A stretch of DNA of 64,000 nucleotides from G963663315 sp965204925 (GTDB taxonomy: Bacteria > Pseudomonadota > Gammaproteobacteria > Arenicellales > Poriferihabitantaceae), in contig OZ242021.1 of the NCBI GenBank assembly GCA_965204925.1, forward strand, positions 434,001 through 498,000, written 5' to 3'. The notes under the pieces were generated by a model, which saw only the letters and a list, made by a program, of their open reading frames with translations, was not told the DNA's origin and did not search any database. This document shows positions 17,335 to 25,485 of this stretch, piece by piece; position 1 is the stretch's first letter; each line of letters opens with the position of its first letter. The position numbers were made by a program, and so were the translations under genes.

Positions 17335-18501
17335 TCACCTCAAATTGACCGCCTGAAGAATATCATCACCGGTACCGTGGGTCTGGTCGGGACCCGCCGA
17401 CGACAGAACATAACGGTCGACTTCCTGCGTCACCAGAATTTCATTTCCCCAGCCATCGGTATACTCCCCCCGACCCAGTTTTTCGATAAATTCAGTCACC
17501 GACGCATTATTGTCCATGTCTCCTTTCGCAACCATCAGCAGTTTCAGGGTGGTCGCCAGATAGCTCAGGGTCAACGAGGATTCGACCAGTCCGGAACCGC
17601 TCTGTGGATTCACATTGACAATATCTCCGTCCCGGGTGACCTGTGTCCCGGAACCCGGCAATACCCCTGCCAGCTCCTCTTTGTATTCTTCTGCAAACTG
17701 GCGCGCCAGATGATTCCCTGCCCATAACGACAACACGATCATGATAACCACGCCCATCCAGACCATGCCCTTGCTGACCCCTGCACTGCGCAAGCAGTCG
17801 TCTTCCAGCCCAGGATTTTCCAGAACCCGGTGGATTCCGGCAATAACTTTTCTATAGTAAAGCCAGTTTGCCACACAGGGCCAGAAAATCAGCCAGATCA
17901 GGGAGAAAATTGCACCCGGACTATTCCCCGTCAGGTTCGTTATGGCGCTGCCGACAATGATGTAAAGCGCAGCCATTCCCCACATCTTGCGGTACAGCGC
18001 CCACAGGAAAAAGAAGAAAAAAGCCGGCCAATGCCAGGACAATCTGAATGACGGATGTCGGGGGTCCCCGAAACGGGCGAACTGGCGGAGATAGTAATCT
18101 GTATTTACACAGACGAATCTCGTCACAAGGTCCCGTATTTTTTCCGGTCCAATGCCATCGGAAGAGCTATCGGGGCGGTCATCAACAACCGTTTCACGAT
18201 CGTGGCCGGATGATTCGCAGGTTGCCTCCGAGACTGCCCCCGCAACCGCCTTTTCAACCCGGATCTCTTCAATTTTGCATTGTGCGCCGAGCCCCTGAAT
18301 TTTCCGGCAGAGCTTGCTCGCCTGGCTTTTGCTGTATTCTTTTTTAAGCGGGGTCGGGCGCCCCTGCAAGACCCGTTCCATCGCAGTCGTGGTCGATTTG
18401 AACAAGCCGGCCAACCCCTCAAGCACTTCGTCCCGACTGCGTTCGTGGAGTATCCCGCCAATTAAAACGACCCTGTATCTGGGCTCTTCCGTTTCAGTCA
18501 T
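17335..18501 (-). CDS. Three-part membrane protein with DUF2628-like core and pseudopilin-like tail
   Basis: About 388 residues, no function known. Three modules can be seen. Residues about 8-82: a small soluble alpha/beta domain ('YRVVLIGGI' ... 'LFKSTTTAMERVLQGRPTPLKK' ... 'GAQCKIEEI') of a type found at the N-terminus of varied proteobacterial membrane proteins. Residues about 155-265: a DUF2628-like membrane core ('SWHWPAFFFFFLWALYRKMW', two or three more helices). Residues about 335-390: a short motif 'GWGNEILV' plus 'SAGPDQTHGTGDD' that resembles the calcium-binding C-terminus of GspG-type pseudopilins. The start is ATG (used) or GTG 18 bp upstream; neither has a clear ribosome site. 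It sits between purH and purD. Confidence 0.7.
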   Translation of the reverse strand: MTETEEPRYRVVLIGGILHERSRDEVLEGLAGLFKSTTTAMERVLQGRPTPLKKEYSKSQASKLCRKIQGLGAQCKIEEIRVEKAVAGAVSEATCESSGHDRETVVDDRPDSSSDGIGPEKIRDLVTRFVCVNTDYYLRQFARFGDPRHPSFRLSWHWPAFFFFFLWALYRKMWGMAALYIIVGSAITNLTGNSPGAIFSLIWLIFWPCVANWLYYRKVIAGIHRVLENPGLEDDCLRSAGVSKGMVWMGVVIMIVLSLWAGNHLARQFAEEYKEELAGVLPGSGTQVTRDGDIVNVNPQSGSGLVESSLTLSYLATTLKLLMVAKGDMDNNASVTEFIEKLGRGEYTDGWGNEILVTQEVDRYVLSSAGPDQTHGTGDDILQAVNLR

Positions 18502-18531
18502 GTTGTCCACATTGTTCACAGGAAAACGGGG

Positions 18532-20124
18532 CTAATGCCTGAAATGACGCATCCCCGTAAATATCATTGCAATATCATGCTCATCCGCCGCCTCGACCAC
18601 CTCGGCATCACGCCTCGAACCACCCGGCTGAATCACCGCCCGGATACCGGCGCGGGCGGCGTTATCCAGACCATCGCGAAACGGGAGAAACGCATCAGAA
18701 GCCATGACGCCCCCCGCGACGCTCAATCCCGCCTGTTGCGCCTTGATGACGGCAATCCTCGCCGAATTGACCCGACTCATCTGCCCCGCGCCAATCCCTA
18801 TGGTCGCATTGCCCGCAGCATAGACAATAGCGTTCGATTTGACATACTTGCATACCTTCCAGGAAAACAGCAAATCCCGCATTTCGTCTTCGTGCGGGCG
18901 GCGTTTCGTGACCACATCCAGATTTTGATAAAGGGCGGCATCACCCTGCTGCACCAGCAACCCGCCATTGACTTTCCTGAAATCCAGGGATTGGACAACC
19001 GCTTCGGACCGTTCGCTGTCGCCCTTTGCACACGCCAGTACCCGAACATCCCTCTTGTCCCTGAGCGCCTGCCTGGCCCCCTCCGTTATTTGCGGAGCCA
19101 TGATGACTTCCACAAACTGCTGTTCCACAATGGCACGGGCCGTTTCAGCCTCCAGATCGGTATTAAAGGCCACTATACCACCAAATGAGGACTCGGGGTC
19201 AGTGCGCCAAGCGTGCCGGTAAGCCGACTCCTGCGAATCCCTGACCGCGACACCGCACGGGTTCGCGTGTTTCACGATGGCACAAGCGTGGCCATCTCCA
19301 TGTGAAAACTGCCTGACGCACTCGAACGCGGCATCGCTATCTGCAATATTGTTATAGGACAACCCCTTGCCCTGAATCTGCACGGCCGCCGAAACACTCG
19401 CCGGAACGGGTTCCCGATCGGTGTAAAACGCGCCGTATTGATGAGGGTTTTCGCCGTAACGCATCTCCTGCTTCTTGATATATTGATGATTGAGTGTGCG
19501 CGGAAAGCGGCTGGAACCGCGCTTCGACAGAGTCCCCAGGTAATTGGTAACCGCATCGTCATAATTTGCGGTGTGTTCAAATGCTTTCACAGCCAGATCA
19601 AAACGCAACTCATCCGTAACAGCGCCGCCATGGTCGTCAAGTTCCCGCACAACCCGGGTATAATCATCGACATCCACGACCACGGTGACATCGGCGTGAT
19701 TCTTGGCTGCGGCGCGCAACAGCGCAGGACCGCCAATATCAATATTTTCAATTGCCCGCAGCAGATTGCAATCGGGGCTGGAAATGGTTTGCTGAAACGG
19801 GTACAGATTGACCACTACCAAATCAATCGGCCGGATATTGTTCACTGCCATAACCGTATCATCTATCCCGCGCCGACCCAGAATTCCTCCATGTATGACC
19901 GGATGCAAGGTCTTCACCCGACCATCCATGATTTCCGGGAACCCGGTATATTCACTGACTTCGGCGACAGGGATGCGTTCTGTGGCGAGCAGGCGGGCAG
20001 TACCGCCGGTCGACAGGATCTCTATGCCATGCCCGCACAGGGCCCTGGCCAGTTCAACGAGATTCTCTTTATCGGAAACGCTGATCAGCGCTCTGCGGAT
20101 GGTTTTATTCATTTCAATTGCCAT
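18532..20124 (-). CDS. purH: AICAR transformylase / IMP cyclohydrolase
   Basis: Bifunctional enzyme for the last two steps to IMP. Residues about 1-200 are the MGS-like cyclohydrolase domain ('ALISVSDKENLVELA', 'STGGTARLL', 'GFPEIMDGRVKTLHP'). Residues about 200-530 are the transformylase domain with 'LRYGENPHQ' (here MRYGENPHQ), 'KHANPCGVA' with the catalytic Lys-His, and 'DAFLPFRDGLD'. Length 530 is normal. ATG at 20124 has AGG five bases upstream; ATG four codons later is an alternative. Confidence 0.97.
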   Translation of the reverse strand: MAIEMNKTIRRALISVSDKENLVELARALCGHGIEILSTGGTARLLATERIPVAEVSEYTGFPEIMDGRVKTLHPVIHGGILGRRGIDDTVMAVNNIRPIDLVVVNLYPFQQTISSPDCNLLRAIENIDIGGPALLRAAAKNHADVTVVVDVDDYTRVVRELDDHGGAVTDELRFDLAVKAFEHTANYDDAVTNYLGTLSKRGSSRFPRTLNHQYIKKQEMRYGENPHQYGAFYTDREPVPASVSAAVQIQGKGLSYNNIADSDAAFECVRQFSHGDGHACAIVKHANPCGVAVRDSQESAYRHAWRTDPESSFGGIVAFNTDLEAETARAIVEQQFVEVIMAPQITEGARQALRDKRDVRVLACAKGDSERSEAVVQSLDFRKVNGGLLVQQGDAALYQNLDVVTKRRPHEDEMRDLLFSWKVCKYVKSNAIVYAAGNATIGIGAGQMSRVNSARIAVIKAQQAGLSVAGGVMASDAFLPFRDGLDNAARAGIRAVIQPGGSRRDAEVVEAADEHDIAMIFTGMRHFRH

Positions 20125-20187
20125 TGTACCTGCTTCGCGGCGCTGCTCATACCCTGCGGTATGGACTCTCGCCGAAGGTCGCCGGTT

Positions 20188-20961
20188 TCAATCGGTAACG
20201 ACATGAACGGAGAACCCGACCGCTTTTTCGTGGGGCCTGGCAAGGTCGAACGAAAGGGATACCAGTTCACCGTGACCGACCATGCTCTCACTACCCGTCG
20301 CCAGATAGGATTGCGGAGGGAAAGACCTGCGTCCGATTACCCGCCCTGCCTCGTCTGTCAACGTAATCTGTAAATCCGGGAAAGGTTGGGAGTATTCGGC
20401 CCGGTTGATCAGTTTGACGGTAACACGAAGCGCGTCCGGCTGTCTGGGATGCAGATCGATTTTCGTATTGGCAACAGTAAACAGGTCCGGGGATTTCAGC
20501 GGCGGCAGTTCACAACGTGCGATCTTGCAAAATCCGGCCAGATACTTGCGCAAAGACTGATCCTGGGCGAATTTATCTACATGGAAATACTTTACCTGCA
20601 ATGACAAGAGCAGGAAAAGAACGACAGAAACAATGCACCATGCCAGTTTAATCAATGGCTTACGTCGGTCATTCATGTACTGGTGCGCCGTGTTTTCGCT
20701 CACCCAGGCCAACGGTTTCTCTTCCAGTACGGGCTGTACCAGCGACTTTTCCGGGATCTTCTCCGCCTCGGGGCCGCCCGCCTGAGCGAACCCGTGGACA
20801 AATCCCGGGTCGGTCTCCAGGATCGTATTGTCGCTGGAATCGAACATTTCGCGGCAGACGCAGCAACGAAAGAGAGAGGACGAACGATCCGGATTTTCCG
20901 CGGGCAAACGAAAAACAGTATGGCAGTGCGGACAATAACAGAAACGGTTTTCACTCAACAT
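20188..20961 (-). CDS. Zinc-ribbon DUF3426 membrane protein
   Basis: A 257-residue protein with an N-terminal MJ0042-type zinc ribbon (CPHC ... CCVC, residues about 9-35), a polar linker, one membrane helix (about 125-145) and a C-terminal DUF3426 periplasmic-type domain ('CELPPLKSPDLF', 'ALRVTVKLINRAEYSQPFPDLQ' region, 'GRVIGRRSF'). Function unknown. In Pseudomonas and others this gene lies between prmA and dusB in the accBC-to-purHD block, and here it holds the same slot with both neighbours missing. The start chosen is the ATG just before the ribbon; a longer reading frame would overlap accC. Confidence 0.85.
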   Translation of the reverse strand: MLSENRFCYCPHCHTVFRLPAENPDRSSSLFRCCVCREMFDSSDNTILETDPGFVHGFAQAGGPEAEKIPEKSLVQPVLEEKPLAWVSENTAHQYMNDRRKPLIKLAWCIVSVVLFLLLSLQVKYFHVDKFAQDQSLRKYLAGFCKIARCELPPLKSPDLFTVANTKIDLHPRQPDALRVTVKLINRAEYSQPFPDLQITLTDEAGRVIGRRSFPPQSYLATGSESMVGHGELVSLSFDLARPHEKAVGFSVHVVTD

Positions 20962-21023
20962 GACTGACTGCGCCTCGACTTGAAGGGCGCCGTATGCGCC
21001 GCATTGAACAGCATCCGGAAAAC

Positions 21024-22376
21024 TCAGGCGGCAGGAATGTTCTTCTCCAGATAATGAATATCGCACCCCCCCTTGACAAACCCGGGGTCCTGGACCAGTT
21101 TCCTGTGCAACGGGATATTGGTTTTTATCCCTTCAACGACCATCTCCTGCAACGCGCCGCTCATTCTTGCCAGCGCTTCGGTGCGGTGCATGCCATGGGT
21201 AATCACTTTCCCAATCATGGAGTCATAGTACGGCGGCACCACATAGTAACTGTAAACATGGGAATCGACCCGCACCCCCGGACCTCCAGCCATATGGTAC
21301 TGTGTAATCTGCCCCGGAGAAGGCATGAATGTCTGTGGGTCTTCAGCATTGATGCGGCATTCGAACGCATGTCCATTCAGCCGGATCTGGTCCTGCGTGA
21401 ACCTCAGGCGCTGTCCATCCGCAACCCGAATCTGCTCCTTGAGCAAGTCGATGCCTGTAATCATTTCCGTTACCGGGTGCTCGACCTGAATCCGCGTATT
21501 CATCTCGATAAAGTAAAATTCCCCGTCTTCATAGAGAAATTCGAATGTACCGACACTGCGATATCCAATCTGCGTGCAGGCATTGACACAGATCCTGCCG
21601 ATTTCAGACTTTTTTTCATCACAGATATCGGGAGCGGGCGCCTCCTCAATCACTTTTTGATGTTTTCTCTGCATGGAACAATCGCGGTCACCAAGATGAA
21701 CGACATTGCCGTAAGCATCTGCCAGCACCTGGATTTCGATGTGTCTGGGGCTCTTGAGAAACCGCTCCATATACAGGACATCATTACCGAATGCCGCCAA
21801 CGCCTCCTGTCTGGTGGTATCGATCGAGTCGGCCAGCGCGGAGCGATCATTGACAACCCGCATACCCCTGCCGCCGCCGCCGCCGGCAGCCTTGATCATC
21901 AACGGGTATCCTATTCGCTCTGCCAGCGCTTCCGCCTTATCGATACCTGCCGGTAAGGGCCCATCCGATCCCGGCACGCAAGGCACGTTGGCCGCGCGCA
22001 TCGCAGCAATGGCGGAAATCTTGTCTCCCATTGTCCGGATCGTATCAGCAGTCGGCCCGACAAATACAAATCCGCTGCGCTCGACCTGTTCGGCAAAATT
22101 CGGGTTTTCGGAAAGGAATCCGTAACCCGGATGTATGGCATTCGCCGCGGTCACTTCCGCCGCCGCAATGACCGAAGCGACATTGAGGTAGCTGTCAGCA
22201 GCCGGGGCCGGCCCGATGCACACGGACTCATCCGCCAGACGCACATACTTGGCATCCCGATCCGCCTCGGAATGCAATGCCACCGTCAATATATCCAGTT
22301 GCCGGCAAGCGCGAAGAATGCGCAGCGCGATCTCGCCGCGATTGGCGATAACCAGTTTTTTGATTTGGTTCATCAT
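21024..22376 (-). CDS. accC: Acetyl-CoA carboxylase, biotin carboxylase subunit
   Basis: AccC carboxylates the biotin on AccB using ATP and bicarbonate. The 450-residue product starts 'LVIANRGEIALRILRA' and contains the ATP-grasp glycine loop 'MIKAAGGGGGRGMRVV', 'HLGDRDCSMQRKHQKVIEEAPAP', 'FYFIEMNTRIQVEHPVTE' and 'GHAFECRINAEDP'. Two tandem ATGs (22376, 22373) precede MNQIKKLV; a longer frame to 22400 would overlap accB and adds unconserved residues. It directly follows accB (16-bp gap). Confidence 0.97.
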   Translation of the reverse strand: MMNQIKKLVIANRGEIALRILRACRQLDILTVALHSEADRDAKYVRLADESVCIGPAPAADSYLNVASVIAAAEVTAANAIHPGYGFLSENPNFAEQVERSGFVFVGPTADTIRTMGDKISAIAAMRAANVPCVPGSDGPLPAGIDKAEALAERIGYPLMIKAAGGGGGRGMRVVNDRSALADSIDTTRQEALAAFGNDVLYMERFLKSPRHIEIQVLADAYGNVVHLGDRDCSMQRKHQKVIEEAPAPDICDEKKSEIGRICVNACTQIGYRSVGTFEFLYEDGEFYFIEMNTRIQVEHPVTEMITGIDLLKEQIRVADGQRLRFTQDQIRLNGHAFECRINAEDPQTFMPSPGQITQYHMAGGPGVRVDSHVYSYYVVPPYYDSMIGKVITHGMHRTEALARMSGALQEMVVEGIKTNIPLHRKLVQDPGFVKGGCDIHYLEKNIPAA

Positions 22377-22392
22377 GGAAATCGATAACGGC

Positions 22393-22860
22393 TCAGGCAA
22401 TCAGAAACAGGGGTTCGCCGAACTCGACCGGGTCGCTGTTCTTCTTGTAAATCGCCTTGACCGTCCCTGCCACTTCCGCCTCCAGCTGGTTGTAGGTTTT
22501 CATGGCCTCGATAATACACAGCACATCTCCCGGCCCGACCTCCGTTCCGACAGAGACATACGGGCCGGAATCGGGGGATGACGCATTATAAAACGTCCCG
22601 ACCATCGGGGAATTAACCACGCTCCCGGTCGCTTCGTCCGCCTCCATAGACCCCGTTTGAGTAACAGGCGCCGGCGTTTCCCCGACCATCGGGGAATCAG
22701 GCGCAGGCGCCGCGCCAGTCTGCCGGACGCCAACGGCAGCGTCGTTGCCCGCGCCGGCCCGACTCAGCCGGACCGTACTGTCGCCTTCAGTAATTTCCAT
22801 TTCCAGCAACATGGAATCTTCCAGCAATTCAATCAGTTTTCTTATCTTTCTCAAATCCAT
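22393..22860 (-). CDS. accB: Acetyl-CoA carboxylase, biotin carboxyl carrier protein
   Basis: AccB carries the biotin of acetyl-CoA carboxylase. The 155 residues comprise an N-terminal helix ('DLRKIRKLIELLEDSML'), an Ala/Pro-rich linker (about 35-80) and the biotinyl domain (about 80-155) with biotin-accepting Lys in EAMKTYNQLEAE. The usual EAMKMMN is varied to EAMKTYN, still compatible with BirA. It is between aroQ and accC, the standard order. Biotin may be scavenged through BioY (33494). Confidence 0.96.
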   Translation of the reverse strand: MDLRKIRKLIELLEDSMLLEMEITEGDSTVRLSRAGAGNDAAVGVRQTGAAPAPDSPMVGETPAPVTQTGSMEADEATGSVVNSPMVGTFYNASSPDSGPYVSVGTEVGPGDVLCIIEAMKTYNQLEAEVAGTVKAIYKKNSDPVEFGEPLFLIA

Positions 22861-22897
22861 CGTTTTCCCCGCATCAACCGGTTATTGCTTGTAATCC

Positions 22898-23344
22898 TCA
22901 AGCGGGCGTCCGTAGCATTGACACGGCAAAGTGGTATGCGGACTCATAACCGGCCGCCCCGAGACCGGTGACCACTCCCTTCGCAATATCGGAAAAATAC
23001 GAGGTCTCGCGGAAAGGTTCCCTTGCATGGATATTGGACAAATGCACTTCCAGGAAAGGTATGGCAACGGCGCTCAGCGCATCTCGCATCGCAATGCTGG
23101 TATGAGTGAACGCGGCGGGATTGATGATGATAAAATCTACCTGCTCGTCAGGCGCCTGCTGAATCCAGTTGACGAGTTCATGTTCAGCGTTGCTCTGCCG
23201 ACACTCAAGGGCAGTCCCGTCGGCGCCGGCCAGTTGCGCCAGCCGCTCATTGATCGCGGCCAGACTGACCAACCCGTAATGCCCGGGCTCCCTGGTCCCG
23301 AGTAAATTGAGATTAGGTCCATGCAATACGAGAATTCTAATCAT
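22898..23344 (-). CDS. aroQ: Type II 3-dehydroquinate dehydratase
   Basis: Third step of the shikimate pathway, dehydrating 3-dehydroquinate. The 148-residue protein has the type II marks 'VLHGPNLNLLGTREP' with the catalytic-loop Arg/Tyr region ('HYGLVSL'), 'CRQSNAEHELVNWIQ', 'IINPAAFTHTSIAMRDAL' and 'EVHLSNIHAREPFR'. The start is the ATG of MIRILVLHGP; a longer open frame upstream is not conserved. It leads the aroQ-accB-accC run. Confidence 0.96.
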   Translation of the reverse strand: MIRILVLHGPNLNLLGTREPGHYGLVSLAAINERLAQLAGADGTALECRQSNAEHELVNWIQQAPDEQVDFIIINPAAFTHTSIAMRDALSAVAIPFLEVHLSNIHAREPFRETSYFSDIAKGVVTGLGAAGYESAYHFAVSMLRTPA

Positions 23345-23445
23345 GGCAAACGGCCGTTGACAACAGGGCCGGATTATCACAAAAATCTGTTTTAGAGTCC
23401 AGATCGGCGAGATTGACGGAATTTTATGGAAATTAACGAGAATTA

Positions 23446-24540
23446 ATGAAAGAGCATCCCGATTGGTGGGACCCCTGGTCTTGCCAGCCCTGCATCGTTC
23501 CAAAAGCGGACAAACGCAGAATTTCCGCAGCCAATGTGCGCGAATACGCCAGGGTTCTCCTTACCGCAATCGCATTGTCGGGCGGCGTCGCCTGGCAATA
23601 CAACCGACTCAGAAAACGCCGCAACAAGGATATGGCCGATTTCGCCGGACTCGGTATCCACTCGGAACCGCAATGGCAGAATGCGCACACGGAAATGGTC
23701 GAAGAACTGGGGGTCAAGCACCTGTTGTTACGAATCCCGGTATGGCGACCCGACCAGTTTGAGCATGACCTCAGATTTCTCGAGAGATTCGAAACCAACC
23801 GGTTCGTGATCAATATCCTGCAAGACCGGCAAAGTGTACTTGACCCCGACTTGTGGCAAAGCCGGCTGCACCAAATCTTTGACGCTTTTTCCGGACGCTG
23901 CAACATATTCAAGATCGGCAATGCCGTAAATCGTTCAAAGTGGGGTTGCCGGAATACCGGCGACGCGCTTCGGCTGTTCAAAATCGCCGATGATGTGCGC
24001 GCTGACTATCCGCATATCCGTCTGCTCGGTTCATCGATCATCGATTTCGAGCCACTGCCCATGCAACGAACCCTGTTCAATCTCTGGCGCTACAACATGG
24101 ACGGCTGCGCTGCGCTGCTCTACGTGAACCGCCGCGGCTCCGCTCACGGCAAGCAATATCGCTACTTCAACCTGGAACGCAAAATTCGACTCAACAAAGC
24201 GATGCTCAAACTGTCCAACACTACGCGGGACGAGCTATGGATCACAGAAACGAACTGGCCGCTTCTGGATACCTGGCCCTGGACTCCCAACTCCGGGCAT
24301 CCGGCAACGACAGTGGATGAAACCACCCAGGCCAACTACCTGAAACAGTATTTCAGTATCTCTCTCGACACGGGCTGGGTCGAGCGTGTTTACTGGTGGC
24401 AACTGATCAATCCCGGCTACGGACTGGTCGACCACCGCCAGGGCAGCTTGCGCAAGATGCCTTCCTACCATGCGTTCAAATCACTGCTGAAAGACGACCC
24501 GCGCGAAACACACGTCCGCGTCCATGCCGGATTCGACTGA
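23446..24540 (+). CDS. Glycosidase-like TIM-barrel protein, acid/base Glu apparently lost
   Basis: A 364-residue protein resembling (beta/alpha)8 clan A glycoside hydrolases from about residue 66 to 345. The expected strand-4 motif reads 'KIGNAVNRSKWG' with Ala160 where the proton-donor Glu of GNE would stand. The strand-7 motif 'LWITETNWP' keeps a candidate nucleophile Glu268, and 'VERVYWWQLINPGYGLVD' resembles the strand-8 end. The first 60 residues are basic, with a weakly hydrophobic patch (about 36-50), and there is no clear signal peptide. Substrate unknown. The last 17 bp overlap the next gene, so the two are probably made together. Its assignment to a named family is uncertain. Confidence 0.65.
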   Translation: MKEHPDWWDPWSCQPCIVPKADKRRISAANVREYARVLLTAIALSGGVAWQYNRLRKRRNKDMADFAGLGIHSEPQWQNAHTEMVEELGVKHLLLRIPVWRPDQFEHDLRFLERFETNRFVINILQDRQSVLDPDLWQSRLHQIFDAFSGRCNIFKIGNAVNRSKWGCRNTGDALRLFKIADDVRADYPHIRLLGSSIIDFEPLPMQRTLFNLWRYNMDGCAALLYVNRRGSAHGKQYRYFNLERKIRLNKAMLKLSNTTRDELWITETNWPLLDTWPWTPNSGHPATTVDETTQANYLKQYFSISLDTGWVERVYWWQLINPGYGLVDHRQGSLRKMPSYHAFKSLLKDDPRETHVRVHAGFD

Positions 24541-25300
24541 CATCGCTGGAAACTTCCATGCAGGCCCGCATTCCCTGTCGGGCAAGAATGTGGTCATTAC
24601 CGGCGCGGCATCGGAAGTCGGCCGCTCCCTGAGCCTCGCCGCGGCGCGCTCGGGCGCGACAGTCATTCTGCTTGAACACAAACAAAGGGACCTGATCCCG
24701 CTTTACGACCACATCTGCGAGTCGGGATGTCCGCAGCCGCTGATTGTTGAAATGGATGTTCTGCGGGCGCTTCCCGAGAGCTTCACGGCGCTGGCGGATT
24801 CCCTCGGCCGCGCCTGCGCCGAAATCCACGGCCTCGTGCATTGTGCGATGCGGGTTTCACCACTGACTCCGATCGCGCACAGTGATATGCCTGTCTGGCA
24901 GAAAGTCCTCGACCAGCAGTTGATACGCCCGATGTATCTGACCCGCTCCCTGTACCCACTGTTGAAACACAGGAAGCCGGCCTCGGTCGTATTTTCAACA
25001 CTGGCAAGCGGGCGCAGCGGCTCAGCTTACTGGGGAGCGACCGGCGCCGCCTTCGCAGGCATTGAGAACCTGTCCCAGACCTTGTCCCGCGAATGGGAAA
25101 ACCGCAATATCCGTGTCAACACACTGGATTGTGGAAAAGTAAAAACCGCTCTGCGAAAGCAATTCTACCCGGGCGAGGACAGTGCCCGCTTACGCGACGC
25201 CAACGACCCCGAAATCACCCGCCGCTACCTGTATCTTCTATCGGACCACTCCCGACCCATTACCGGCAGCCAATTATCCGTACCGCCCCTGCGCGGGTAA
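24524..25300 (+). CDS. YciK-like SDR protein lacking the catalytic triad
   Basis: A 258-residue Rossmann-fold protein that aligns along its length with YciK-type short-chain dehydrogenases: 'KNVVITGAASEVGRSLSLAAARSG' region for the dinucleotide, 'LYPLLKHRKPASVVFSTLASGR' and 'NRNIRVNTLDCGKVKTALR'. At the active site the pattern WGAYAASK of YciK is WGATGAAF here: the catalytic Tyr is Thr173, the Lys is Phe177 and the Ser is Leu160. The structural NAG motif is also changed (CAM, 107-109). The fold seems intact, so this is likely a pseudoenzyme or binding protein rather than a decayed gene. It overlaps the preceding barrel gene by 17 bp. Confidence 0.8.
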   Translation: MPDSTDIAGNFHAGPHSLSGKNVVITGAASEVGRSLSLAAARSGATVILLEHKQRDLIPLYDHICESGCPQPLIVEMDVLRALPESFTALADSLGRACAEIHGLVHCAMRVSPLTPIAHSDMPVWQKVLDQQLIRPMYLTRSLYPLLKHRKPASVVFSTLASGRSGSAYWGATGAAFAGIENLSQTLSREWENRNIRVNTLDCGKVKTALRKQFYPGEDSARLRDANDPEITRRYLYLLSDHSRPITGSQLSVPPLRG

Positions 25301-25386
25301 CCGATTACCCTGTCATCTGTCACCGAACAGGACATCATCTTCAACATCCGGCGCGAACAGCGCCTGGTCGGCATGATCATCCTGCG

Positions 25387-25485
25387 GACCGCGGGCGATT
25401 TCCCTGCATGTACCACTGCCACATCCCGGAGCATGAGGATCGGGGTATAATGGACCAATTTATGGAATACACGCATGAACCCTGA
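25387..25485 (+). pseudogene. C-terminal stump of a multicopper oxidase
   Basis: About 32 codons ending in TGA read 'CMYHCHIPEHEDRGIM', the HCHxxxHxxxx type 1/type 3 copper-site motif that closes multicopper oxidases. Nothing recognisable of the other cupredoxin domains precedes it; the upstream 85 bp run straight back into the YciK-like gene's stop. The frame ends 11 bp inside the decarboxylase gene, the kind of overlap expected of former operon partners. It is taken as the remnant of an oxidase gene whose front was deleted. Confidence 0.7.
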
